The translations under genes and the position numbers were made by a program. From positions 1-64,000 of the forward strand of contig NZ_MUGS01000039.1 of NCBI RefSeq assembly GCF_002222055.1: a DNA stretch of 64,000 nt, written 5' to 3'. Positions 8,346-17,279 of the stretch are shown here, piece by piece (within the stretch, counting starts at the first letter, position 1; each line of letters begins with the position of its first letter). The notes below the pieces were generated by a model, which saw only the letters and a list, made by a program, of their open reading frames with translations, ran no database searches and was not told the origin of the DNA. Source of the DNA: Flavobacterium araucananum (GTDB lineage Bacteria > Bacteroidota > Bacteroidia > Flavobacteriales > Flavobacteriaceae).

Positions 8346-8738
8346 ATGAGCACAGCAATAAAACCAAAGCATATAGGCCGAAATATCAGCCGTATCAGAG
8401 AACTTCGCGGTATTAAACAAGAAATACTTGCAGAAGCTATTGGAGTAAGCCAGCAAACGGTTTCCAGCCTTGAAGGAAGTGAGGAAATTGAGAATAAAAA
8501 GCTCGTAGAAATAGCAAAAGCACTTGGTGTTACTGTAGAAGCAATTGAAAATTTTTCAGAAGAAAATATGATTAGTTATTTTAATACTTTCAACGATAGT
8601 CCTAATAATTTTTTTGCAAATAATAACAACACTTGTACATTTAATCCTCTTGATAAAGTGGTTGAACTTTACGAACGTTTAGTTCAGGTTGAAAAAGAAA
8701 AGAATGAATATTTAGAACGAATGCTAAAAGAAAAATAA
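8346..8738 (+). CDS. XRE-family helix-turn-helix regulator
   Basis: A 130-residue protein with a Cro/C1-type HTH at about residues 11-65 (RNISRIRELRGIKQEILAEA, then GVSQQTVSSLEG, then KALGVTVEAIENF). After an Asn-rich linker it ends in a short coiled-coil-like tail (VVELYERLVQVEKEKNEYLERML). This HTH-plus-coiled-coil form is common in Bacteroidetes stand-alone regulators. It does not resemble phage repressors with a peptidase domain. Its target is unknown. It converges on a hypothetical gene across a shared terminator. Confidence 0.85.
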   Translation: MSTAIKPKHIGRNISRIRELRGIKQEILAEAIGVSQQTVSSLEGSEEIENKKLVEIAKALGVTVEAIENFSEENMISYFNTFNDSPNNFFANNNNTCTFNPLDKVVELYERLVQVEKEKNEYLERMLKEK

Positions 8739-8763
8739 TATTCTTAGAAGAACGTTTTTATAA

Positions 8764-8799
8764 AAAATGCGCAAAGATCTTTTAGATTTTGCGCATTTT
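8764..8799. terminator. Bidirectional terminator between convergent genes
   Basis: AAAATGCGCAAA (8764-8775) pairs perfectly with TTTGCGCATTTT (8788-8799), with an inner ATCT/AGAT extension. It lies between the XRE gene and the minus-strand hypothetical and has A/T runs on both sides. Confidence 0.85.
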
Positions 8800-8825
8800 A
8801 TGTTTTATAAAAATATAAAACAGTT

Positions 8826-9251
8826 TTAGAGATCCTTTTTAATTTTACCATCAAACTCTTTTTCCGTTATATATTTCCAGCTGAGTATATTGCCTTGCTT
8901 CCATTTTCCATTCAAGAAAACAAATTCAAATAAATCATCTACCTCATAACCTTTTTTTTTAAAAAAATATAAATTATCATTTTCATTTGGTATAAAATCA
9001 AAGTCAAAGCAATTTTTTGAGTTTAATTGATTAACCACAAATTGTGAGGTTAAGCCGCTCCCCAGATCAGAACGTGGCTGTTCAAATATTCCCATAATAT
9101 CTCCTCGTCTAAAATCGATAAAACGCTTCAATTCCCAGACATATTGAAATTCATCTACTTGATCGCCTTTTTTATTTTCTTTAGAGTTTTCGTAATCATT
9201 TGTTTTCTCTTCACAAGTACATAAGATAAATCCTTTGTTAAAATCACACAT
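8826..9251 (-). CDS. Hypothetical protein, cytoplasmic, 141 aa
   Basis: I do not recognise this 141-residue protein. It starts at an ATG with MCDFNKGFILCTCEE; the CTC pair at 11-13 could be a reactive or metal-contacting feature. It then has a Lys/Asn/Glu-rich linker and a compact, aromatic-rich C-terminal half (WELKRFIDFRRGDIMG..., GKWKQGNILSWKYITEKEFDG). No signal peptide or membrane segment is present. It shares a convergent terminator with the XRE gene. Small soluble orphans of this type beside XRE genes are sometimes immunity proteins, but nothing here proves that. Confidence 0.6.
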   Translation of the reverse strand: MCDFNKGFILCTCEEKTNDYENSKENKKGDQVDEFQYVWELKRFIDFRRGDIMGIFEQPRSDLGSGLTSQFVVNQLNSKNCFDFDFIPNENDNLYFFKKKGYEVDDLFEFVFLNGKWKQGNILSWKYITEKEFDGKIKKDL

Positions 9252-9399
9252 AAAAATTTGAATTATTGGTTATTAAATTTATAGCTGTTTATTTATACTT
9301 TTTATGGCTTACATTCTTACTCTCAATATATAGCTAATTTATTTAATATAAAACAAAACTTACAAAAGTAATTTTCTTGTTTTGTTAATCACCAAAAAC

Positions 9400-9436
9400 A
9401 ATAAAGCAGTTTCACGAATTGTAAAACTGCTTTATT
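9400..9436 (-). terminator. Terminator of the halogenase-like gene
   Basis: A 13 bp perfect stem AATAAAGCAGTTT/AAACTGCTTTATT (9400-9412 and 9424-9436), located just past the minus-strand stop at 9471. The T-tract on the minus strand is short. Confidence 0.75.
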
Positions 9437-9470
9437 TATTGTTACCCCCAAAAAAAAATTATCTACAAAC

Positions 9471-10724
9471 CTATTCTTTACTTGCTTCGGCTTTCTGCAT
9501 ATTCAGTAAATACGCCATATTCTTAATTACATGATCGTGTTTTTTTACAAAAGGATTCTCTTCGTTCCAGACATACCCTGCCAAGACTGAACATATTTTT
9601 TCTTTTACTTCCGGATTTTCCGGTTGGTGAAAAAATAAAGTCTGAAGATTTCCGGTATACCATTCTTTCACGTAAGTGGTAAAAACAGCAATTCCGCGTT
9701 TCATGTATTCTGTAAATTCAACTTCCCAGTTTACTTCAATTCCTTGAGATTCTTTGAGGTATAATTTTGCTGCCAGCATTCCGGATTCTGTCGCAAAAGC
9801 AACTCCTGACGAAAAAACAGGATCTAAGAATTCAGAACTGTTTCCCGTAAGGGCAAAACCATCACCGTACATTCTTTTTACGGCTCTTGAATAATTCTCC
9901 AGTTTTACGGGTTCAAACAAAAACTCAGTTCCTTTAAATCTTTTAATATAATAATCCGATAACTGAATCGCATTTCGCAAAGCTTCGGCATTGTCTTTAT
10001 TTTCAGAAAGTGAATTGATAAAATCCGTTGGCCCCACAACTCCTAAACTTGTATTACCGTTCGAAAACGGAATTACCCATAACCAAACTTCGGTTTCCAA
10101 AATATCAAAAGAAATCTGAGTTCCCTCCTCGCCTTCGGTTCTGTTAATATCTTTTACGTGTGTAAATATTGAAGAATGCGGATCTAGTTGCGATGGCGTA
10201 TCAAGATCTAAAAGCCTTGGTAAGACACGACCATATCCGCTCGAATCAATGATAAATTTAGCATGGATTTCTTTTAGATTTCCGTCCTTATCTTTTACGA
10301 TTGTTTTAGAATTTTTGCCTTCAAAAGAAACTTCCAATACTTCTGATTCAAATTCAAGATCGATCCCTTTTCTTATTACTTCCTGCGCCATAGTATGGTC
10401 AAAATCAGCCCTTGGCACCTGCCAGGTCCAATCCCAGCCTTCGCCAAATTTTTTACTGAAATCAAAAACACAAATCTCTTCTCCTCTTATAAAACGGGCT
10501 CCTAATTTTTTTTCAAAATTCATGGCATCGAGACTCTCAAAAAGCTCAGCCTCAGCAAAATGATCCATCACTCGCGGTATAAGACTTTCGCCAACTACCA
10601 GCCTTGGAAACTTTGTTTTTTCAACAACTTTTATCTTAACATTGTTTTTATGAAGATACGATGCTGACACACATCCGGAAGGTCCTGCACCAATCACCAA
10701 AACATCAACAAACTCCTTTATCAT
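9471..10724 (-). CDS. Flavin-dependent halogenase-like enzyme
   Basis: A 417-residue FAD protein. The Rossmann motif GAGPSG is at 12-17, GESLIP at 45-50, QVPRADFD at 102-109, and, decisively, an exact WxWxIP motif (WLWVIP, 214-219), the signature that separates flavin halogenases from ordinary FAD monooxygenases. A lysine in the FEKKLGARF stretch (K72/K73) lies about where the hypohalous-acid-channelling lysine of phenolic halogenases is found. Many flexirubin-type pigments are chlorinated on the aryl ring, so a role in late tailoring is plausible. It is divergent from the tyrosine ammonia-lyase gene, with about 100 bp between. A plain oxidoreductase role remains possible because a partner flavin reductase was not seen. 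Confidence 0.82.
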   Translation of the reverse strand: MIKEFVDVLVIGAGPSGCVSASYLHKNNVKIKVVEKTKFPRLVVGESLIPRVMDHFAEAELFESLDAMNFEKKLGARFIRGEEICVFDFSKKFGEGWDWTWQVPRADFDHTMAQEVIRKGIDLEFESEVLEVSFEGKNSKTIVKDKDGNLKEIHAKFIIDSSGYGRVLPRLLDLDTPSQLDPHSSIFTHVKDINRTEGEEGTQISFDILETEVWLWVIPFSNGNTSLGVVGPTDFINSLSENKDNAEALRNAIQLSDYYIKRFKGTEFLFEPVKLENYSRAVKRMYGDGFALTGNSSEFLDPVFSSGVAFATESGMLAAKLYLKESQGIEVNWEVEFTEYMKRGIAVFTTYVKEWYTGNLQTLFFHQPENPEVKEKICSVLAGYVWNEENPFVKKHDHVIKNMAYLLNMQKAEASKE

Positions 10725-10825
10725 ATTAAAAATATTATCAATTATTAGCCTACATTTGCCATCATCAAAATAACTACATTTATTTTGATAAATAAAATTA
10801 AATTAGCACAACCAAAAACAATTTA

Positions 10826-12346
10826 ATGAATACAATTAATGAATATTTAAGTTTAGCAGAATTCGAATCCATCATTTTTGGAAATAACAAAGTTTCGATA
10901 AGCGATGCTGTATTAAACCGAGTGAATGAAAGCTTCAATTTCCTGAAGGAATTTTCAGGAAACAAAGTAATATATGGTGTAAATACAGGTTTTGGGCCAA
11001 TGGCACAATACCGAATTAAGGAGTCTGACCAGATTCAATTGCAATACAATTTAATTAGAAGTCACTCTTCAGGAACAGGAAAACCTTTGAGTCCTGTTTG
11101 CGCAAAAGCAGCAATTTTAGCCCGATTAAATACACTTTCTTTAGGTAATTCCGGTGTTCACCCATCTGTAATTCACCTTATGGCAGAGTTGATCAACAAA
11201 GATATTACACCTCTTATTTTTGAGCACGGTGGTGTTGGTGCCAGCGGAGATTTAGTACAATTATCACACTTAGCTTTGGTCCTAATTGGCGAAGGCGAAG
11301 TTTTTTATAAAGGAGACAGAAGACCAACTCCTGAAGTTTTTGAGATTGAAGGTTTAAAACCTATTCAGGTAGAAATCAGAGAAGGTCTGGCTTTAATAAA
11401 CGGTACATCTGTAATGACCGGAATTGGAGTTGTAAATGTACACCATGCCAATAAACTATTAGACTGGTCATTAAAAGCTTCCTGCGCTATAAACGAATTG
11501 GTTCAGGCTTATGATGATCACTTTTCTGAAGAATTAAACCAAACCAAACGCCATAAAGGGCAACAGGAAGTAGCGGCAAGAATGAGACAAAATCTTTCTG
11601 ACAGTACTTTGATCCGTAAAAGAGAAGACCATTTATATTCTGGCGAAAACACAGAGGAAATTTTCAAAGAAAAAGTACAGGAATATTATTCGTTGCGTTG
11701 TGTGCCTCAAATTTTAGGTCCGGTTTTAGAAACAATAAACAATGTAGCTTCTATCCTGGAAGACGAATTTAACTCGGCAAACGACAACCCAATTATAGAC
11801 GTAAAAAACAAACACGTTTATCATGGAGGAAACTTTCACGGCGATTATATTTCGCTTGAAATGGATAAACTTAAAATTGTTATTACCAAATTGACCATGT
11901 TGGCAGAACGTCAGTTAAATTATTTACTGAATTCTAAAATCAACGAAATTCTTCCCCCATTTGTAAACCTGGGAACATTAGGATTTAATTTTGGTATGCA
12001 GGGCGTTCAGTTTACGGCAACCTCAACAACTGCCGAAAGCCAAATGTTATCAAACCCAATGTATGTGCACAGTATCCCGAACAACAATGACAATCAGGAC
12101 ATTGTAAGTATGGGAACCAATGCAGCAGTTATTACCTCAAAAGTAATCGAAAACTCTTTTGAAGTTTTGGCAATCGAACTCATTACAATCGTTCAGGCAA
12201 TAGATTATTTAGTACAAAAAGATCAAATTTCATCGGTTACCAAAAAATGGTACGATGATATTAGAAACATAATTCCTGTATTTAAAGAAGATCAGGTTAT
12301 GTATCCTTTTGTTCAAAAAGTAAAAGATTACCTGATCAACAGTTAA
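10826..12346 (+). CDS. Tyrosine ammonia-lyase (flexirubin starter unit)
   Basis: A 506-residue member of the HAL/PAL/TAL family that deaminates tyrosine to p-coumarate, the starter of the flexirubin aryl polyene. The MIO cofactor forms from A139-S140-G141 in GGVGASGDL. The YGVNTGFG loop (50-57) and the NDNPIID segment are also canonical. From memory it is nearly identical along its length to the biochemically characterised F. johnsoniae TAL, which is why I do not call it histidine ammonia-lyase. There are no hut genes nearby. The substrate-selectivity dipeptide is S79-H80, which is HAL-like (see findings). The ATG start follows an A-rich leader. It begins the plus-strand pigment run. Confidence 0.95.
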   Translation: MNTINEYLSLAEFESIIFGNNKVSISDAVLNRVNESFNFLKEFSGNKVIYGVNTGFGPMAQYRIKESDQIQLQYNLIRSHSSGTGKPLSPVCAKAAILARLNTLSLGNSGVHPSVIHLMAELINKDITPLIFEHGGVGASGDLVQLSHLALVLIGEGEVFYKGDRRPTPEVFEIEGLKPIQVEIREGLALINGTSVMTGIGVVNVHHANKLLDWSLKASCAINELVQAYDDHFSEELNQTKRHKGQQEVAARMRQNLSDSTLIRKREDHLYSGENTEEIFKEKVQEYYSLRCVPQILGPVLETINNVASILEDEFNSANDNPIIDVKNKHVYHGGNFHGDYISLEMDKLKIVITKLTMLAERQLNYLLNSKINEILPPFVNLGTLGFNFGMQGVQFTATSTTAESQMLSNPMYVHSIPNNNDNQDIVSMGTNAAVITSKVIENSFEVLAIELITIVQAIDYLVQKDQISSVTKKWYDDIRNIIPVFKEDQVMYPFVQKVKDYLINS

Positions 12347-12386
12347 AACTTTATTTTACATTATTAATATTGAAACCTAAAAAACC

Positions 12387-13622
12387 ATGAAAAAACCACT
12401 TATTTTTTTATTCGTATTATTTATTCAATTTGTTAATAGTCAAGAACTGGCTTTGGTTAAGAAAAACGCTAAAATTGGATATATTTCTAAAGACGGGAAT
12501 TTTAAAATTGAACCTCAGTACAAATCAGCAAAAAGCTTCTCTGAAGGTTTGGCAGCTGTAGAAGACAATGGAAAATGGGGTTTTATTGACACAAAAGGAA
12601 CCTGGGTAATTCCGGCAACTTTTAAGGATGCCAAAGATTTTAACAGCGGAATTGCAGTCGTACAAAAAGATAAGGAATGGGTTTATATCAATACAAAAGG
12701 AGAAGTTCTAAAAGCACCTGCATCAGACAAAGTATTTGATTTTAATGATGGTGTTGCTTTTATAAGACAAGGCGACAAAGTGGGATTGATCAATTCGAAA
12801 ATGGCAGTTGTTTTAGAGCCAAAATACGATCAGATCAAATCGTTTGAAAATGGTTATGCAAGAGTTGAAAATAATAAAAAATGGGGAATCATTAATACTG
12901 CCGGTAAAGAATTAGTAGAGCCTGTTTATGACGAAATAGGAAATTATTTTAAAAATACAACCTGGGCAAGAAAAGATAAAACTTTTGGACTAGTAAGTTC
13001 CGGAAACTTTGTTATTGTAGATGGTGCAGACAAAATCTGGGATTTTGAAACTCAGGATTTAACGTATGCCAGAAAGAATGGTAAAATTGGTTTTATTGAT
13101 TTAAGATCAAATTGGACTATTCTCCCTATATATGATAAAGCAAGAGCATTTTCGAAAAATTTAGCTCCGGTTTGTGTAGGTTCAAAATGGGGATATATTA
13201 ACCCTAAAGCCGAATTTGTTGTTCCGCCAACCTATAGCGATGCCGAAGTTTTTAGTACAAACGGATTGGCTCCTGTAAAGGAAAAAAACTGGGGATTTAT
13301 CAATGAATCAGGAAAATTAATAATCCCAACGCAATATGGTATTACTGCAAACGGATTCGTAATTGCTTTATTTGTACAACAAGACAAAGGTTTTATTGAT
13401 GGTCTTGCAAGAGTAAAAAATGAAGGAAAATGGGGGTTTCTTAAACCGGACGGAACTGTTTTAGGCAACCAATGGTTTGAAAACGCGGAACTGTTTTCGC
13501 AAACAAAAGAAAGAAATAACACAAGCGAAATTGCCCCTGAAAAGCCAAAAGCAGAAACAAAGTCAGAGACAAAACCAGCAACAAAAGCAACTACAAAACC
13601 AGTAGCCAAAAAGAAGAAATAA
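12387..13622 (+). CDS. Secreted WG-repeat protein
   Basis: A 411-residue exported protein. It has a signal peptide (MKKPLIFLFVLFIQFVNSQ), then at least eight WG/KWG repeats of about 35-50 residues, each of the form G-K-W-G-[FIY]-I-x(3)-G-x-[WLF]-[VI]-[IV]-P-x-[YF], filling about residues 25-375. The tail is low-complexity and rich in Lys, Thr, Pro and Ala, ending KKKK. WG repeats form a propeller-like or solenoid surface of unknown ligand. It is 40 bp after the ammonia-lyase and 72 bp before fabG, so it appears to belong to the pigment operon. A role in pigment placement in the envelope is inference. Confidence 0.88.
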   Translation: MKKPLIFLFVLFIQFVNSQELALVKKNAKIGYISKDGNFKIEPQYKSAKSFSEGLAAVEDNGKWGFIDTKGTWVIPATFKDAKDFNSGIAVVQKDKEWVYINTKGEVLKAPASDKVFDFNDGVAFIRQGDKVGLINSKMAVVLEPKYDQIKSFENGYARVENNKKWGIINTAGKELVEPVYDEIGNYFKNTTWARKDKTFGLVSSGNFVIVDGADKIWDFETQDLTYARKNGKIGFIDLRSNWTILPIYDKARAFSKNLAPVCVGSKWGYINPKAEFVVPPTYSDAEVFSTNGLAPVKEKNWGFINESGKLIIPTQYGITANGFVIALFVQQDKGFIDGLARVKNEGKWGFLKPDGTVLGNQWFENAELFSQTKERNNTSEIAPEKPKAETKSETKPATKATTKPVAKKKK

Positions 13623-13694
13623 AAATATATTAATATCGTATCGGCAATAAAAATGTGATACCATATCTGACCCATAAAAACAAATTCTACATAT

Positions 13695-14426
13695 ATGAAA
13701 TGTGTATTAGTAACTGGCGGTTCAAGAGGAATTGGAAGTGCTATTTGTAAAAAATTAGCCGTAGATGCCAATTATCATATCCTGATTAACTACCACTCGA
13801 ATAAAACAGCAGCCGAAGAAACACTTCTGGAAATACAAAAATTAGGAGCAACGGGAGAAATCCTGGGTTTTGATGTTTCTAATTTCGACGAAGTACAAAA
13901 AATATTAACGCAATGGCAGGAAGCAAATCCTGACGCCATTGTAGAGGCAATTGTAAACAATGCCGGAATTACAAAAGACGGTCTTTTTATGTGGATGACT
14001 CCTCAGGACTGGAGCGGAGTTATGAATACAAGCGTAAACGGATTTTTTAATGTAACGCAGTTTTTAATTCAAAAAATGTTGCGCAATAAATACGGCCGAA
14101 TTGTAAATATAGTATCCGTTTCTGGCGTAAAAGGAACGGCCGGACAAACCAATTATTCAGCAGCAAAAGGTGCGATTGTTGCAGCAACAAAAGCACTGGC
14201 TCAAGAAGTTGCCAAACGAAATATTACCGTAAATGCTGTTGCTCCGGGGTTTATAAGAACGGATATGACAAGCCAACTAGACGAAAAAGAATTATTAAAA
14301 CTAATTCCGGTAAATCGTTTTGGCGAAGCCGAAGAAGTAGCAGATTTAGTAAGTTTCTTGATTTCAAAAAAAGCAAGCTACATTACAGGCGAAATTATCA
14401 ATATAAACGGAGGAATATATTCTTAA
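13695..14426 (+). CDS. fabG: 3-oxoacyl-ACP reductase (FabG-like) for polyene extension
   Basis: A 243-residue short-chain dehydrogenase. It has the NADPH motif TGGSRGIG (7-14), NNAG (the NAG stretch in IVNNAGITKDG), the catalytic Ser in VSVSG, YSAAKG for Tyr/Lys, and the C-terminal FabG signature NAVAPGFIRTDMT. It reduces 3-oxoacyl-ACP to 3-hydroxyacyl-ACP during each polyene extension round and corresponds in role to the ketoreductase of aryl polyene clusters. Housekeeping FabG usually sits beside fabD/acpP/fabF, none of which flank it here. A repeat element fills the 184 bp to the next gene. Confidence 0.92.
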   Translation: MKCVLVTGGSRGIGSAICKKLAVDANYHILINYHSNKTAAEETLLEIQKLGATGEILGFDVSNFDEVQKILTQWQEANPDAIVEAIVNNAGITKDGLFMWMTPQDWSGVMNTSVNGFFNVTQFLIQKMLRNKYGRIVNIVSVSGVKGTAGQTNYSAAKGAIVAATKALAQEVAKRNITVNAVAPGFIRTDMTSQLDEKELLKLIPVNRFGEAEEVADLVSFLISKKASYITGEIININGGIYS

Positions 14427-14436
14427 AAATATTTTA

Positions 14437-14571
14437 AACACATAGAAATACAGCTTTTTATGTGATAAGAATACCAAAGAAAACACATTCCTTTCACATA
14501 GATCGCTATGTGTATTTCAAACTAAGTAAAATGCCTATTTTGAGTGTACAAAAGCTATGTTTCTATGTGTT
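14437..14571. repeat. Intergenic inverted-repeat element, copy A
   Basis: About 135 bp bounded by 19 bp terminal inverted repeats: left AACACATAGAAATACAGCT (14437-14455) against right AGCTATGTTTCTATGTGTT (14553-14571), 17 of 19 pairing. It contains an inner hairpin CACATAG-ATCG-CTATGTG (14495-14512) and a core 'AAAATGCCTATTTTGAG' shared in varied form with copies B and C. It codes for nothing. Confidence 0.75.
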
Positions 14572-14610
14572 GAAAAAAAACACGTAACGGATATAAAATT
14601 ACTTTGAAAG

Positions 14611-15849
14611 ATGATGAATAAGAGAGTTGTAATTACCGGAATGGGAATTTATTCTTGTATCGGAACTTCTTTAGAGGAAGTAAAAGAATCTTTATACAAC
14701 GGGAAATCCGGGATTCAGTTTGATGCTGAAAGAAAAGAATTTGGATTTCAATCTGCCTTAACGGGAATGGTTCCGAAAGCCGATTTAAAAAATTTATTGA
14801 CCCGCAGACAACGTATGAGTATTGGTGAAGAAACCGAGTATGCTTATATGGCCACAATCGAAGCCTTGAAAAATGCGAATATAGACGATGCTTTTTTTGA
14901 TGATCGCGAAGTGGGAATCATGTACGGAAACGATAGTGTCTCAAAAGCTATTATTGATGCTACAGATATTGTTCGCGAGAAAAAAGATACTGCACTAATA
15001 GGTTCTGGCGCTATTTTTAAATCGATGAATTCTACCGTAACAATGAATTTGTCTACGATTTTTAAACTCCGCGGCATCAATCTAACTATAAGTGCTGCCT
15101 GTGCCAGTGGATCACATTCTATTGGGTTGGCTTATTTTTTAATAAAAAGTGGTTTTCAGGATATTATTATTACCGGAGGAGCTCAGGAGATCAATAAATA
15201 TGCCATGAGCAGTTTTGATGGTTTGGGTGTTTTTTCGAATAGAGAAAATGAACCTGAAAAAGCTTCCCGCCCATTTGATGCTGATCGCGACGGATTAATT
15301 CCTAGTGGTGGCGGTGCAACGTTAATTCTCGAAAGTTACGAATCTGCGATTGCAAGAGGCGCAACTATTATTGCCGAAGTTGCAGGTTACGGGTTCTCCT
15401 CAAACGGAGGACACATCTCGACTCCTAATGTCGAAGGACCGTCTATAGCCATGCAACGAGCACTTGATGATGCCCAACTAAAAGCAACCGATATTGATTA
15501 CATAAATGCGCATGCAACCTCAACACCTGTTGGAGACGGCAATGAAGCCAAAGCTATTTTTGAAGTCTTTGGTGAGAAAAATCCGTATGTAAGTTCGACA
15601 AAATCTATGACAGGTCACGAATGCTGGATGGCAGGAGCAAGCGAAGTAATCTATTCTATCTTAATGATGCAGCACGATTTCATTGCGCCAAACATTAATT
15701 TGGACAATCCTGATGAAGATGCAGCCAAATTAAATTTGGTTAAAACTACTTTAAACAAAAAATTTGACATATTTTTGTCCAATTCCTTCGGGTTCGGAGG
15801 AACCAACTCTGCGTTGGTGGTTAAAAAGTTTAAATTAAACGATGAATAA
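14611..15849 (+). CDS. Beta-ketoacyl-ACP synthase (KAS I/II type)
   Basis: A 412-residue condensing enzyme with an intact C-H-H triad: C164 in SAACASG, the first His in INAHATSTPVGD and the second in KSMTGHECWMAG. It decarboxylates malonyl-ACP and condenses it with acyl-ACP. It starts with two consecutive ATGs (14611, 14614). The gene overlaps the following ACP gene by 8 nt, so the two are translationally coupled and likely partners. In APE-type systems one KS pairs with a chain-length-factor-like protein and another makes the saturated chain; which role this one has cannot be told from sequence. Confidence 0.93.
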   Translation: MMNKRVVITGMGIYSCIGTSLEEVKESLYNGKSGIQFDAERKEFGFQSALTGMVPKADLKNLLTRRQRMSIGEETEYAYMATIEALKNANIDDAFFDDREVGIMYGNDSVSKAIIDATDIVREKKDTALIGSGAIFKSMNSTVTMNLSTIFKLRGINLTISAACASGSHSIGLAYFLIKSGFQDIIITGGAQEINKYAMSSFDGLGVFSNRENEPEKASRPFDADRDGLIPSGGGATLILESYESAIARGATIIAEVAGYGFSSNGGHISTPNVEGPSIAMQRALDDAQLKATDIDYINAHATSTPVGDGNEAKAIFEVFGEKNPYVSSTKSMTGHECWMAGASEVIYSILMMQHDFIAPNINLDNPDEDAAKLNLVKTTLNKKFDIFLSNSFGFGGTNSALVVKKFKLNDE

Positions 15850-16096
15850 AGAAGAGATTATAGCAAGAATTAATGGTTTTTTAGTAGATGAATTTGAAGT
15901 AGATAATGATGATATTGAACCAGATGCTAATTTAAAAGACACACTTGGGTTAGATAGTTTAGACTATGTAGACTTGGTAGTTTCAATTGAAGCCAATTTT
16001 GGTGTAAAACTGGTTGAAGTAGATTTCGTAGGAATTGCTTCTTTTCAAAGTTTTTATGATCTTATTGAAAACAAATTAAAAGCCAAAACTGCTTAA
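15842..16096 (+). CDS. Acyl carrier protein 1 of the pigment locus
   Basis: An 84-residue acidic four-helix ACP with the phosphopantetheine serine S39 in the canonical GLDSLDYVDL. It starts inside the end of the KS gene (8 nt overlap), and its TAA overlaps the ATG of the next acyltransferase by one base. It carries growing or starter acyl chains for the pigment KS enzymes. A second, distinct ACP is encoded at 29583-29840. Confidence 0.95.
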   Translation: MNKEEIIARINGFLVDEFEVDNDDIEPDANLKDTLGLDSLDYVDLVVSIEANFGVKLVEVDFVGIASFQSFYDLIENKLKAKTA

Positions 16097-16974
16097 TGAG
16101 CAAATGGGATGGCAAATCAAAAGGAACTGTTTTAGGATATAGAATATTCGTTTTTTTAATACAAAAAGCGGGTGTTAAAGCTGCTTATGTTTTACTTTAT
16201 TTTGTTGCTTCCTACTACTTTTTATTTCTAAAGAAAAGCAATAAAGCGATTTCCTATTATTTTAAAGAAAGACTAAAGTATTCTGCTTTCAAATCAAAAA
16301 AAATGGTTTTCAGGAGTTATTACACTTTTGGGCAAACCATTATTGATAAAATTTCCATTTCGGCAGGAATGCGAAATAAATTTACCTATGAATTTGACGG
16401 AATCGAAATCCTGAAAAATCTTTTGGCAGAAAAAAAAGGAGGCGTTTTAATCAGTGCTCATATTGGGAATTTTGAAATTGCCGAACATTTTTTAGGCGAT
16501 ATCGACATTGATTTTCAGATTAATCTGGTTACTACCGATCTGGAACATTCTGCTATTAAAAATTATCTGGAAAGCGTTACTCAAAAACCTACCGTTAAAT
16601 TTATCATTATCAGAGATGATCTCTCTCATATTTTTGAAATCAATGCCGCACTTGCAAAAAACGAGTTGGTTTGTTTTACCGGAGATCGTTATTTTGAAGG
16701 CACTAAATCATTATCTGAAAAAATTCTGGATCAGGAAGCAAACTTCCCGGCTGGACCCTTTTTGATCGCTTCAAGATTAAAAGTTCCTGTAGTTTTTGTG
16801 TACGTCATGAAAGAGCCAAACCTGCATTATCACTTGTATGCACGAGAAGCGATAGTCAAACACCGTGACGAAAAAGGTTTATTAAAAGCCTATATCGAAA
16901 GCGTAGAATCTATGTTGACAAAATATCCATTGCAATGGTTCAACTACTTTGATTTTTGGAATCAACTCAAATAA
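16096..16974 (+). CDS. LpxL/HtrB-like lysophospholipid acyltransferase
   Basis: A 292-residue membrane-associated acyltransferase. The HX4E motif is present (H122-E127 in AHIGNFE), followed by a conserved GDR (FTGDRYFEG) and the AGPF region typical of lipid A late acyltransferases. One or two hydrophobic helices lie near residues 17-45. Acyltransferases of this type recur in aryl polyene and flexirubin clusters, where they probably handle pigment or lipid acyl transfer rather than lipid A. It is directly coupled to the upstream ACP gene (TAATG), so that ACP is a plausible acyl donor. Confidence 0.85.
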   Translation: MSKWDGKSKGTVLGYRIFVFLIQKAGVKAAYVLLYFVASYYFLFLKKSNKAISYYFKERLKYSAFKSKKMVFRSYYTFGQTIIDKISISAGMRNKFTYEFDGIEILKNLLAEKKGGVLISAHIGNFEIAEHFLGDIDIDFQINLVTTDLEHSAIKNYLESVTQKPTVKFIIIRDDLSHIFEINAALAKNELVCFTGDRYFEGTKSLSEKILDQEANFPAGPFLIASRLKVPVVFVYVMKEPNLHYHLYAREAIVKHRDEKGLLKAYIESVESMLTKYPLQWFNYFDFWNQLK

Positions 16975-17009
16975 AATGATCTCTTTAAAATCTGTGTGAA
17001 AAAATATTT

Positions 17010-17095
17010 AACACATAGCCTTAAGGCAAAGCTATGCGGTAATATTTTAAAATGAAATGTCTTTTAAGCTTTCTAGATCTATGCTTCTATGTGTT
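17010..17095. repeat. Intergenic inverted-repeat element, copy B (shortened)
   Basis: In the 305 bp gap before the next gene. It has the same terminal sequences as copy A: AACACATAG at 17010-17018, and CTATGTGTT at 17087-17095 within ATGCTTCTATGTGTT. Inside are GCCTTAAGGC (17018-17027) and a core AAATGTCTTTTAAGCTT resembling the cores of copies A and C. It is about 50 bp shorter than A and C. The rest of the gap (17096-17279) is AT-rich with no gene or convincing promoter box. Confidence 0.6.
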
Positions 17096-17279
17096 TAAAT
17101 CAAAGCCATAGATTAAACAAGAAAATCTGCATAATCTGCGAGAAAAAACAATAAAGACTTATACTTATTTAAAAATCATCATAGAATCTATTTAAGATTT
17201 TTTTACGAATTACGACAAAACGTAAAAATCTTATAATTAAAAATCGTTCTTTTATACTTTACAATTCTTATGGTAAGAT

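Noticed and set aside
10826..12346. Histidine ammonia-lyase (hutH) for histidine breakdown
   Set aside because: No hut genes are nearby, the locus is a pigment locus, and the sequence matches the characterised TAL from memory.
13232..13771. Long open frame opposite the WG-repeat gene
   Set aside because: It lies antisense to a well-supported gene and shows no domain; the opposite-strand openness follows from codon bias.
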